Positions 39,389-46,948 of a stretch of 46,948 nt of DNA are shown piece after piece. Numbering within the stretch: the stretch's first letter is position 1; each line of letters starts with the position of its first letter. The stretch spans positions 1 to 46,948 of the forward strand of contig NZ_VSFA01000056.1 in the NCBI RefSeq assembly GCF_008119785.1, given 5' to 3'. A program made the translations under genes and the position numbers. A model generated the notes under the pieces. It searched no databases and was not told where the DNA came from. It saw only the letters and a program-made list of their open reading frames with translations. This DNA is from Micromonospora sp. MP36 (lineage in GTDB: Bacteria; Actinomycetota; Actinomycetes; Mycobacteriales; Micromonosporaceae).

Positions 39389-42343
39389 TCACGACGGGTC
39401 GTCGAGGGAATCCTCTTCTGCGAACACTCCGGCCTCTACCGCCTTGACCGCGAGCGCGGTCCGGGAGGTCACCTTCAACTTGCGCATCGCCGCACGCAGC
39501 TGTTGATCCACGGTGGCCGGCGACTTGGCCAGAATCCGGCTGATCTCCCGGTTCGTCTTGCCGCCGACAACCAGTCGGACCACGTCGAGCTCACGAGGTG
39601 AGAGCTGGTCGCCGTACCCCCGTCGACCGCCGCGCCACAATCGCGGAACCTCGGCGCCGTGTTCGCGAAGCCGCTGTGCGACACGGTCCGCATCGCCGCG
39701 GGCTCCGAGCCTGAACAGTTGCTCGTACTGTGCGGCCAGCAGCTCTCGGCCCTGTTCGATCTGGCCTTGCGCTATGAGCGCCTCGGCTTGACGCTCGCGG
39801 GCGAGCATGGCGTCGTAGGGGCGCGGCAACGTGCTCCAGGCCCGCGCCGCCCGATCGTATGCCGCCGCCGCGCGAGCGTGGTCTCCGGCTGCGGCGACCA
39901 GCAGGGCACGGCATACGGTGAGCGCCGCGCGAGGCGCAGGCGCCGTACGGCCACGCAGTCCTCTGGCGAACTGGTCGCCCAGGCGTGTCGCGGCCTCAAG
40001 GTCACCCGCGGCGAGGTGCGCCTCGATCCGGGCGGGGACGAGGTCCGTCGCCCAGACCCAGATGCCTTTTCTCCGGACTGTGTCCATCGGCTCGTTCGTG
40101 ATCTGCAGCGCCCGGCCGCTGTTTCCGTCCGTCAGCCACAGTCTGGCCAGCGCAGCGGCGGCCTCCATCGTGTCGTCGGCTGCGCCGAGACGGGCAGACT
40201 CCTCGAGGACCAGCCGGAACTGCTCCTCCGCAGCGCGCCGCCGTCCGGCCGCGGCTGCCAGCCGGGCCGCGAGCCGAATGCTGCCGAGATAGAGCGCCGG
40301 CCGGTCTCGGTCGGCATCGGCGAGTGCCGCGCTTCGCTCCGCGAGCCCCTCCCACCGACCGGTGAGCCACGCCAGGTTGGCCTGTTCGAGTCGGACGTTG
40401 TATTGCAACCGAGACGCCTGCTCGGCCTCGGCAAGGCGCATGGCCACGACGAGATGTTTCTCCGCCTCGACGTACCGACCCCAGATCAGTGCGCCGGTCC
40501 CGACATTTGCGTGGATGCGGGCCACGTCGAGACGCTCCGCCGAGGTCGCACCGTCGATGGGCAGGTCGGCGACGACGTCCCAGGCCTCCTCTTCGCCGAG
40601 CATGAGCAACGCAGCGGCACGGTTGCCGGCCAGGTTCAGCCGCACTGCGGGAGAATCGACTTCGGCGGTGAGCTCAGCGGCGCGATCCAGCCAACGCCGA
40701 TGAGTCGACGCCGGCCACGGCCCCGCATAGGCCCAGCCAAGATAGGTCATCGCCCGCGCCGCCTCGACCGGGTCATGGTCGAGGTTGGCCACCGCCTGCT
40801 CGAGCTCGCTGAGTGCGGCCTGCGCCTCACCCCCGGTGATCAGGAGCCGACCCAGGGGGTTGCGGATCTCGGCCTGCTGGCGTGCGGAGAGACCGGGGGT
40901 CTCCAGCACCGAACGCAAGGTACGGATCACGCGGTGGTAGACCTCGTCGACCGGTTCACGACGGCCCAGCGCGGCTACTCCGGCGATGCGCGCGACTCGT
41001 GCTCGATCCGACGGCGGCAGCTCGGACCACGACAACAGATCGACCAGCAGGGCGACCGCCTTGGTGTGGTCACCCGAGGCCATGGCCAGCTCAGCGCCCT
41101 GCTCGGCGTACCGCGCCCAGGACTCCGTCTCGCCCGCCTCACGGAAGTGGCGGGCAAGGCGTGCGACAGGCGGCGGATGGATGTCCTCCAACGCCCGGCC
41201 GGCCAGCAGGGGGAAGTGTCTGCGATCGGTCAACGGGATCGCTTCGTAGACAGCCGTGGCGGCCAGCACATGCCGGAACCGCCACTGGCCGCGGTCGTCT
41301 CCGTCCAGGACGCCGGCATCGGCCGCCTCCGCGATAGCGCCTCGACACGCATCTGGTGACAGACCAGCGGTCACCGCGATCGTGGCCACCGACGACTGCT
41401 CAGCCAACGTCGCCGCGGCTCGCAACACCTGCTGCGCCGTCGGCGACAGCCGGCCCACCCGCTCCCGGGTGGAGTCGCGCACCGTTGGCGGCACCTGCAG
41501 CTCGCTCAGCTTCAGCCGGACCCACTGCCCGTCGCGGAAGACGAGGTCGGCACGGTCGCACATGAGGCGAACCGACTCCTCCAGCGCCAGCGGAACGCCA
41601 CCGGTCCGCTCGTGCATGAACGTCGTGAACTCCTGCGATATCGGGTTGCCGTCGAGCATCGAGGACACCAGCGCCGCCGTGTCGCTGGGTCGCATCGGCG
41701 CCAGAGCGATCCTCAGCTGGGTCACGCCAGCAGGCAGCCGGGACGTCAGCCGCAGCAACAGCGATCCGACGTCCACCTCCTCCGGCCGATAGGAGATCAC
41801 GAGGCTTGGCCCGTCCGACTGCTGTCGGGAGGTGACGAACAGCAGGAACTCCAAGGTCACCTCGTCGGCCCAGTGAGCGTCCTCGATCACGAGAACGTCG
41901 ACACGCAGAGCCCGGAGCAGCTCGTCCAGGGCGCGGAACAGGCGATGCCGTGCCGCCTTCGCATCGTCCAAGGGCTCCAACGCGGGCGGCAGGTCCGAGG
42001 ACCATTCAGGGAACAGGGGCCGTAACGCACCCGCAAGATCGGTGAGCCGCAATCGCGACGCCGGCCGGTCGATCCCACGGAACGCGTCGACGATCGGCCC
42101 CAACGTCAGCGACTCTCGAAGCGGTGGGCACACCGAGACCAGGGCAGTGCGCTGGTGCGGCGCGGCCAACCACTCTCGCAGCAGTCGGCTCTTCCCGATC
42201 CCCGCCTCGCCCTCTACCAGCACGATCGCCGGTGGCCGGGCCAAGGCGCCCCGGAGCGCCGCCATCTCCCGATCACGACCCACGAAAGCCGGCGTAGAAA
42301 CCGTCGGTGAAGTCCCGTCGTCCTCGGGCGAGGGGTCGAGCAT
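39389..42343 (-). CDS. LuxR-family AAA regulator (LAL/MalT-like)
   Basis: A 984-residue regulator. The AAA/STAND part opens TPAFVGRDREMAALRGAL, with Walker A VEGEAGIGKSRLL and Walker B VLVIEDAHWAD. The middle 500 residues are alpha-helical TPR-like repeats. The C-terminus carries the LuxR HTH: LSPRELDVVRLVVGGKTNRE, ISRILAKSPATVDQQLRAAM and RKLKV. ATG 42343 is chosen; ATG 42385 is an alternative with no better ribosome site. Reads toward the subtilase gene and could activate it. LAL regulators are also common pathway activators in actinomycetes. Confidence 0.93.
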   Translation of the reverse strand: MLDPSPEDDGTSPTVSTPAFVGRDREMAALRGALARPPAIVLVEGEAGIGKSRLLREWLAAPHQRTALVSVCPPLRESLTLGPIVDAFRGIDRPASRLRLTDLAGALRPLFPEWSSDLPPALEPLDDAKAARHRLFRALDELLRALRVDVLVIEDAHWADEVTLEFLLFVTSRQQSDGPSLVISYRPEEVDVGSLLLRLTSRLPAGVTQLRIALAPMRPSDTAALVSSMLDGNPISQEFTTFMHERTGGVPLALEESVRLMCDRADLVFRDGQWVRLKLSELQVPPTVRDSTRERVGRLSPTAQQVLRAAATLAEQSSVATIAVTAGLSPDACRGAIAEAADAGVLDGDDRGQWRFRHVLAATAVYEAIPLTDRRHFPLLAGRALEDIHPPPVARLARHFREAGETESWARYAEQGAELAMASGDHTKAVALLVDLLSWSELPPSDRARVARIAGVAALGRREPVDEVYHRVIRTLRSVLETPGLSARQQAEIRNPLGRLLITGGEAQAALSELEQAVANLDHDPVEAARAMTYLGWAYAGPWPASTHRRWLDRAAELTAEVDSPAVRLNLAGNRAAALLMLGEEEAWDVVADLPIDGATSAERLDVARIHANVGTGALIWGRYVEAEKHLVVAMRLAEAEQASRLQYNVRLEQANLAWLTGRWEGLAERSAALADADRDRPALYLGSIRLAARLAAAAGRRRAAEEQFRLVLEESARLGAADDTMEAAAALARLWLTDGNSGRALQITNEPMDTVRRKGIWVWATDLVPARIEAHLAAGDLEAATRLGDQFARGLRGRTAPAPRAALTVCRALLVAAAGDHARAAAAYDRAARAWSTLPRPYDAMLARERQAEALIAQGQIEQGRELLAAQYEQLFRLGARGDADRVAQRLREHGAEVPRLWRGGRRGYGDQLSPRELDVVRLVVGGKTNREISRILAKSPATVDQQLRAAMRKLKVTSRTALAVKAVEAGVFAEEDSLDDPS

Positions 42344-42485
42344 GCGTGATGATCTCGCTTTTCGGGGCTCGGGCGCAAGTACCATCGCGGCGACTCGCGT
42401 TGCGATCCTCAGCCGGAGTGAGCGATGTCCACCGACAATGGTGACGGCGCCCCGCGCCCAGGGTGACCCTCTGGGGACGTGATAT

Positions 42486-42533
42486 CAACGGTCATCGCGG
42501 GATATGGCTCTGGCACAGCCATGGTGACCGTTG
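42486..42533. promoter_or_regulatory. Nested inverted repeats between LuxR and EamA genes
   Basis: CAACGGTCA (42486-42494) is repeated inverted as TGACCGTTG (42525-42533), and ATGGCT/AGCCAT is nested inside. In the 236-nt divergent gap, this is a candidate operator or promoter-overlapping site. Confidence 0.45.
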
Positions 42534-42579
42534 TTCGTTTGATGTCAGGCGGAGAGGATGATCCAGTGGCGTATCGGCG

Positions 42580-43524
42580 ATGCGGGACGCCGATGTCGGA
42601 TGCGCGCAGGTGAGCCGACGTGGCTGGGCGTTGTTCGCCCTTATGTCCACCGTATGGGGCGTTCCCTACATGCTCATCAAGGTCGCGGTAGTCGGCGGGG
42701 TGTCGGCGCCCGTGCTGGTCTTCGCGCGGACCGCGATCGGGGCCGCGCTGCTCCTGCCCTTGGTGTGGCGAGGCGGGCAGTTGTGGCAGGTCCGGCGATA
42801 CTGGCGGCCGGCGCTCGCGTTCGCCTTCCTGGAGATTCTCGCACCCTGGTTGCTGCTGTCGGACGCCGAGCAGCGGCTGTCCAGCTCGACCACCGGGCTA
42901 CTGATCGCCGCTGCGCCGATCCTCGGCGTGGCGCTGGTCCGGCTGACCGGCACCGAACGGCTCGACAGGGTCCGCTGGGCCGGGTTGGCGCTCGGCCTGG
43001 TCGGCGTCGCCGCGCTGGTCGGGCCCGGCCTGGGCGGCGGGGATGCCAGGGCGGTCATCGAGGTCGTGCTGACCGCAGTCTGCTACGCGCTCGCCCCGCT
43101 CGTCGCCGACCGCTATCTGCAGGACGTGCCCACCATGCCGCTGACCGTGGCCTGCCTCAGCTTCGCCGCTCTGGTCTACACCCCTGCCGCGATCTGGACG
43201 TGGCCGAGCGCCATGCCCAGCGGCGAGGTGCTGGCAGCGATCGCCGCGCTGGGGGTCGTCTGCACGGGGCTCGCCTTCGTGGCGTACCTGGAGCTCATCA
43301 AGGAGGCCGGCCCCTCGCGCGCCCTGCTGTTCATCTACGTCAACCCGGCGGTGGCGGTCGCTGCCGGGGTGCTGCTCCTCAACGAGCCGTTGACCCTCCT
43401 GATCGTCGCCTCCTTCGTGTTGATCATGGCTGGATGCGCCCTGGCCACCCGGGCCGACAAGGCTGCACCTCCCCCGGACCCCGCAGCCCGCCCCGCCCAG
43501 CTGAAGCCAGAACTCCGATCGTGA
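42580..43524 (+). CDS. EamA/DMT-family transporter
   Basis: A 314-residue inner-membrane protein with ten hydrophobic helices in two EamA repeats: ALFALMSTVWGVPYMLIKVA and FARTAIGAALLLPLVW at the start, and AAIAALGVVCTGLAFVAYLE, YVNPAVAVAAGVLLLNEPLT and LLIVASFVLIMAGCALATR at the end. RBS evidence is weak; GTG 42610 (VSRRGWALF) is an alternative start. DMT transporters usually export small metabolites such as amino acids. Its substrate and any link to the cluster are not known. Confidence 0.92.
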   Translation: MRDADVGCAQVSRRGWALFALMSTVWGVPYMLIKVAVVGGVSAPVLVFARTAIGAALLLPLVWRGGQLWQVRRYWRPALAFAFLEILAPWLLLSDAEQRLSSSTTGLLIAAAPILGVALVRLTGTERLDRVRWAGLALGLVGVAALVGPGLGGGDARAVIEVVLTAVCYALAPLVADRYLQDVPTMPLTVACLSFAALVYTPAAIWTWPSAMPSGEVLAAIAALGVVCTGLAFVAYLELIKEAGPSRALLFIYVNPAVAVAAGVLLLNEPLTLLIVASFVLIMAGCALATRADKAAPPPDPAARPAQLKPELRS

Positions 43525-43675
43525 AGCCAGCTCAAACCCCGCCGGACCTCAGGTGCCATCGGGGCCTTCTGGTTCCGATTGGTGACGACCTGTGGTCCGG
43601 CCGTCATGCCGCGCCACCAAGGCAACCTCGCGCGGACACCGCCGGCCGGCTGGAGGCCGGCGAAGCAGATGACAT

Positions 43676-44830
43676 TCACAGACCGCCGCTCGCCAGTCTC
43701 TTGACGACTTCGGCTATCACCTCGTCCGGAAGGGAGAAGCACACGCGAACGTACGGACGCTCCGGCGGGTTCAGGTAGAACGCCTCGCCGGGCACCGTGC
43801 CGATGAGGGTTCTCTTCAGCAGGACCTCGGCCGCCTCCGCCCCGCTCGCCACTCCCATCGGCGAGCAGTCGACCAGCAGGTAGTAGGAGCCCTCAGGTTC
43901 GTTGGGCGACAATCCGGCGGCCGCGAAGCCTTCCGCCAGGGCACGGCGCTTGCCGTCGTACATGGCACGCAGGTCACGGTAGTACTCGTCGCTCATCCTC
44001 AGCGCCCTCGCGCCGAATTCCTGCAACGGAGTCGGCGCGCATCCCACGAGCGCGTCGGCGGCCACCCTGACCGTACTCATCAACTGCTCCGGACCGCAGA
44101 CGTAACCCAGTCTCCACCCGGGAATGCTGAATGACTTCGACAGCGAAGAGATCGTCAGCGTCCGCTCGCCGAGATTGCCGACAGTCGCCGGGGCGACATG
44201 CGGGGCGGGACCGAAGTAGATGTCCTCATACACCTCGTCGGTGATGACGAGCAGATCATGTTCTTCCGCGACAGCCGAGACGATCATCAGCTCCGCCTCG
44301 GTGAACCGTCGCCCGCTCGGATTGTTCGGCGTGCAGACGATCATTGCGCGCGTCTGGTCGGTGATGGCGGCCCGCAGCGCTTCCTCGGTGATCTCGAAGG
44401 TCGGCGCGACAAGTCTCACCGGTTCGGGGCGCAGGTTCAGCACCTTGAGCGCCGACAGGTGGTAGCTGTAAAAGGGTTCGAAGATGAGTACACCGTCGCC
44501 CTCATCCAGCAGCGCCGTGAGCGTCGCCATGAGAGCGCCCGTCGCGCCGATCGTGGCCACGACCCCGGTCGCCGGCTCCACGCTGAGCCCGTTGTGCCTC
44601 TTGAGCCTGTCAGCGACGGCTTCACGAAAGACGGCAAGGCCCTCGGCAGGACTGTACGAGTGGTCGACCTGCCCGAAATCGCGGGCGCCTTCCGCAAGCA
44701 ACGAAGCCGGTGGCGGCACCTGGCACAGTCCTTGCGCGAGATTGATGGCGTCGAGCTCCTGACAACGCGCAGTCATAGCCCTGATCGAGGACTGCTGCAT
44801 GCCCCGCATCCTCTTGCCGACCTTTGCCAT
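43676..44830 (-). CDS. Class I/II PLP aminotransferase
   Basis: A 384-residue aminotransferase with fold type I features: INLAQGLCQVPPPASLL, GATGALMATLTALLD, FEPFYSYHLSALKVL, CTPNNPSGRRFTEAEL, ITDEVYEDIYF and the Schiff-base lysine in SSLSKSFSIPGWRLGY, with the PYVRVCFSLPDEV arginine segment. GGAGACC precedes ATG 44830. Specificity between aspartate, methionine/kynurenine-like or aromatic acids cannot be read. It might supply or recycle an amino acid, but it is separated from the main cluster. Confidence 0.92.
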   Translation of the reverse strand: MAKVGKRMRGMQQSSIRAMTARCQELDAINLAQGLCQVPPPASLLAEGARDFGQVDHSYSPAEGLAVFREAVADRLKRHNGLSVEPATGVVATIGATGALMATLTALLDEGDGVLIFEPFYSYHLSALKVLNLRPEPVRLVAPTFEITEEALRAAITDQTRAMIVCTPNNPSGRRFTEAELMIVSAVAEEHDLLVITDEVYEDIYFGPAPHVAPATVGNLGERTLTISSLSKSFSIPGWRLGYVCGPEQLMSTVRVAADALVGCAPTPLQEFGARALRMSDEYYRDLRAMYDGKRRALAEGFAAAGLSPNEPEGSYYLLVDCSPMGVASGAEAAEVLLKRTLIGTVPGEAFYLNPPERPYVRVCFSLPDEVIAEVVKRLASGGL

Positions 44831-45134
44831 GGTTGGTCTCCGAACTCTGGTAGCTGACGCTATCGGTACAGCGGGGTGAACAGTTCAACAGGCTTTGCGC
44901 GCGTGGTTGGCCTCTGAGCGGCGCACACCTCCACCGGCGAATTCCGGGCTCCTGGCGCCTCGCATCGGCCAGCGCCGCTCTCATGATCGCTACGCCAGGC
45001 CGGCGTTGTCTTCTCTCACGTTGCCCGGGTCGGACACCGCCTCGGCCCTGGCTCGCGCCTGCCGAACACGACATCGTCGGACGGAGGGGCCGAGCCGGTC
45101 CCTATCGTCGGCACGACCGGTCGGGCTGGAGCGG
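44831..45134. other. Gene-free gap between aminotransferase and rmlB
   Basis: No supported gene. GAACAGTTC near 44878 is a short palindrome that could be a regulator half-site pair; nothing else stands out. Confidence 0.4.
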
Positions 45135-46133
45135 TCAGGCCGATGTCCTGGGCAGAGCCGCCCGCTGCCGCAGCGGCTCCCACCAGGCACGATTGTCCCG
45201 ATACCAGGCGTAGGTCTCGGCCAGCCCCTCGGCGAAGGTCAGCCGGGGCGTGTAGCCCAGCTCGGCGGAGATCTTCCCGTGGTCGAGCGAGTAGCGCCGG
45301 TCGTGGCCGAGGCGGTCGGGAACCACCCGCACCCGGTCCCAGCCGGCGCCGCAGACCTCCAGCAGCCGCTCGGTGAGCTCCCGGTTGGTCAGCTCCTCGC
45401 CGCCACCGATGTGGTACACCTCGCCGGGGCGGCCGCCGGTCAGGACCAGGGCGACGCCCCGGCAGTGGTCGTCGACGTGCAGCCAGTCGCGGACGTTGCC
45501 GCCGTCGCCGTACAGCGGGACGGGCAGGCCGTCCAGCAGGTTCGTCAGGAACAGCGGGACGACCTTCTCCGGGAACTGGTACGGCCCATAGTTGTTGGAA
45601 CACCGGGTGACCAGCACCGGCAACCCGTGGGTGTGGTGATAGGCCAGCGCCAGCAGATCCGAGCCGGCCTTCGCAGCCGAATACGGCGACCGCGGAGCCA
45701 GCGGGAAGGACTCGTCCCACGATCCCTCGTCGATCGAGCCGTACACCTCGTCGGTGGACACGTGCACGAAGCGGCCGATCCCGTGGCGTACCGCCCGATC
45801 CAACAGCACCTGGGTGCCCAGGACGTTCGTGGTCACGAACGCGGCACCGCCGCTGATCGACCGGTCGACGTGAGTCTCGGCAGCGAAGTGCACCACCGCG
45901 TCGTGGCCGGGCAGCACGGTGTCGATGAGCTCTGCGTCGCCGATGTCGCCGTGCACGAATCGCAGTCGCGGATCGTCGGAGACAACGGCGAGATTGTTCC
46001 GGTTCCCGCAATAGGTCAGCTTGTCGACGACGGTTATCCCGCAGCAGTCGACATGGGGGTACGCGCCCCGCAGAATGGAGCGGACGAAGTGGGATCCGAT
46101 GAAGCCGGCGCCGCCGGTGACCAGAATTCTCAT
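45135..46133 (-). CDS. rmlB: dTDP-glucose 4,6-dehydratase (RmlB)
   Basis: A 332-residue NAD-dependent SDR that converts dTDP-glucose to dTDP-4-keto-6-deoxyglucose. NAD loop MRILVTGGAGFIGSHFVRS, HFAAETHVDRSI, STDEVYG (Thr and Asp-Glu catalytic set), YSAAKAGSD (YxxxK), TRCSNNYGPYQFPEKVVPL and VRDWLHVDDHC are the hallmarks. ATG 46133 gives exact family length; the longer frame adds an unrelated tail. It completes the entry steps with rmlA (673-1548), although 44 kb apart in this window, and could instead serve cell-wall rhamnose. Confidence 0.95.
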   Translation of the reverse strand: MRILVTGGAGFIGSHFVRSILRGAYPHVDCCGITVVDKLTYCGNRNNLAVVSDDPRLRFVHGDIGDAELIDTVLPGHDAVVHFAAETHVDRSISGGAAFVTTNVLGTQVLLDRAVRHGIGRFVHVSTDEVYGSIDEGSWDESFPLAPRSPYSAAKAGSDLLALAYHHTHGLPVLVTRCSNNYGPYQFPEKVVPLFLTNLLDGLPVPLYGDGGNVRDWLHVDDHCRGVALVLTGGRPGEVYHIGGGEELTNRELTERLLEVCGAGWDRVRVVPDRLGHDRRYSLDHGKISAELGYTPRLTFAEGLAETYAWYRDNRAWWEPLRQRAALPRTSA

Positions 46134-46497
46134 CGACGCGGACGCTACCGAAGAATGGTGGCGAAGGCTTCTTCCAGCAAGCCTTGACGCCCTCGGGCAC
46201 CGACCTCCGGATACCCAGAGACGCAGCCGCCGCGGAGGCCCCGCCACCCGCCAGCAGCGACGCACCTGCGCCACCAGTCGTTGATCTCCGCCAACACGCT
46301 CTTACGTAGCTTTGTCACTCGGTTACTGCACCCGCAGTACCTCGCACGCAATATCAACGGCTACCGGCGCCACAGCACCACAGGTGTGTCGTACCCTACC
46401 TCCTGACCGGCCGACTGCTGGCCCGCTGGTCTAGCGTCATGCCAGTTCAGCGGGCCTTGGTGCCTCGAACCGCGTGACCGGAGGAGTCGATGCTGGG
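46134..46497. other. Gap with hairpin 46420-46456
   Basis: No supported gene. GGCCCGCTG (46420-46428) pairs with CAGCGGGCC (46448-46456), 42 nt before the next start. It may be an operator or attenuator. The minus frame inside 46145-46357 lacks a plausible start. Confidence 0.4.
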
Positions 46498-46948
46498 ATG
46501 ACGGCAAAGCGATCGATGCCCACACAGGACGACGTGCTCGGGTACTTCGACACGCTGTCGAACTGGGGACGGTGGGGCGACGACGACGAGCTCGGCACCC
46601 TGAACCACATCACCGACGACGTTCGGCTGGCTGCGGCGCGGGCCGTGCGCCACGGCAGGAGCGTGTCGTGCGCATGGGAGGTTGCCGTACCGGAAGACAT
46701 GGAGCGGTCGACGACGACGTGCCCATGCGCCGCCGATATGCCGGGTGCCGAGAACATGCCGGTGCCCGCATTCCATGCCGACCGGCGCTGGGGCTTTTCG
46801 TCCGAGCGGCTCGGCATCACCTTCCACGGCAACACCCTCACCCACATCGACTCGCCGTGCCACATCTTCTGGGACGGCACGATGTACAACGGGCGGTCGC
46901 ACTCGTTGGTCGACGCCGCAACGGGATCGGCGTGGGCGGCCGTCACGG
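46498..46948 (+). CDS. Cyclase-family (kynurenine formamidase-like) protein, 5' part
   Basis: The first 150 codons of a gene that runs off the right edge. It begins MTAKRSMPTQDDVLGYFDTL and contains NWGRWGDDDELGTLNHIT and FHGNTLTHIDSPCHIFWDG, matching the metal-binding HxGTHxDxPxH motif of the cyclase family (here HGNTLTHIDSPCH, with NTLTH in place of GTH). Such proteins are metal-dependent hydrolases or cyclases, often seen with catabolic or tailoring genes. GGAGGAGTC lies about 13 nt ahead of ATG 46498. Residues past the window are needed for a final call. Confidence 0.75.
   Translation, partial: MTAKRSMPTQDDVLGYFDTLSNWGRWGDDDELGTLNHITDDVRLAAARAVRHGRSVSCAWEVAVPEDMERSTTTCPCAADMPGAENMPVPAFHADRRWGFSSERLGITFHGNTLTHIDSPCHIFWDGTMYNGRSHSLVDAATGSAWAAVT

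Noticed and set aside
46145..46357. Small minus-strand frame upstream of rmlB
   Set aside because: Only a TTG start, no ribosome site, no recognisable sequence.
1..46948. Calling the cluster an enediyne cluster outright
   Set aside because: The aromatic module fits, but no enediyne PKS, cassette gene or apoprotein is in the window.

Overview
The window is very GC-rich, with long actinomycete-type ORFs, leaderless or AGGAGG-led starts, Tat/Sec exported enzymes and SARP/LuxR-era regulators. It looks like a filamentous actinomycete, possibly Micromonosporaceae (the genus is a guess). Most of 1-30.6 kb reads as the accessory part of a secondary-metabolite cluster that makes an activated, modified beta-tyrosine and one or more branched deoxyamino sugars. 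The gene set is a free-standing adenylation enzyme, peptidyl carrier protein, condensation enzyme, MIO tyrosine aminomutase and FADH2-dependent phenol hydroxylase. This is the toolkit known from C-1027/kedarcidin/maduropeptin-type enediynes. No enediyne PKS, apoprotein, halogenase, flavin reductase or glycosyltransferase lies in the window, so the product class is inferred.

Layout. 1-5.6 kb: partial sugar O-methyltransferase (-), rmlA, an AhpD-like protein, a broken SDR remnant, an FAD monooxygenase, two strong terminators and an unrecognised 381-aa protein. 5.7-12.8 kb (-): operon of aminomutase A, a molybdopterin/4Fe-4S oxidoreductase, a Tat-exported multicopper oxidase, a truncated monooxygenase remnant and an HpaB/SgcC-type hydroxylase. 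12.8-18.1 kb (+): sugar operon of aminotransferase, C-methyltransferase, 2,3-dehydratase and ketoreductase. 18.1-19.3 kb: divergent DHFR-like reductase and HxlR repressor around an inverted-repeat operator. 19.5-23.4 kb (-): adenylation enzyme, acyl-CoA-dehydrogenase-fold monooxygenase, PCP and PhyH dioxygenase. 23.6-25.0 kb (+): a solute-binding protein without signal peptide. 25.4-29.6 kb (-): aminomutase paralogue B, condensation enzyme and a second acyl-CoA-dehydrogenase-fold monooxygenase. 29.8-30.6 kb (-): AraC regulator.

30.6-32.1 kb holds tandem repeats and a decayed P450 fragment. 32.1-46.9 kb looks less cluster-specific: MerR regulator, a 2061-aa secreted subtilase preceded by a minisatellite, a LuxR/AAA regulator, an EamA transporter, a class I aminotransferase, rmlB (needed by the sugar pathway, yet 44 kb from rmlA) and a partial cyclase-family gene.

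The most striking observation is aminomutase B (27963-29555). It is an intact, operon-embedded MIO-fold protein in which the MIO-forming Ser is Gly and several active-site residues are lost, while a 127-nt stretch of its C-terminal half is base-for-base identical to active copy A. It is therefore a pseudoenzyme under apparent recent gene conversion. Other notable points are a three-copy intergenic element upstream of three biosynthetic operons, a molybdoenzyme and a copper oxidase inside a tyrosine-modification operon, a cytosolic solute-binding protein, and several decayed gene fragments (SDR, VOC, acyl-CoA dehydrogenase fold, P450) that mark a rearranged cluster.
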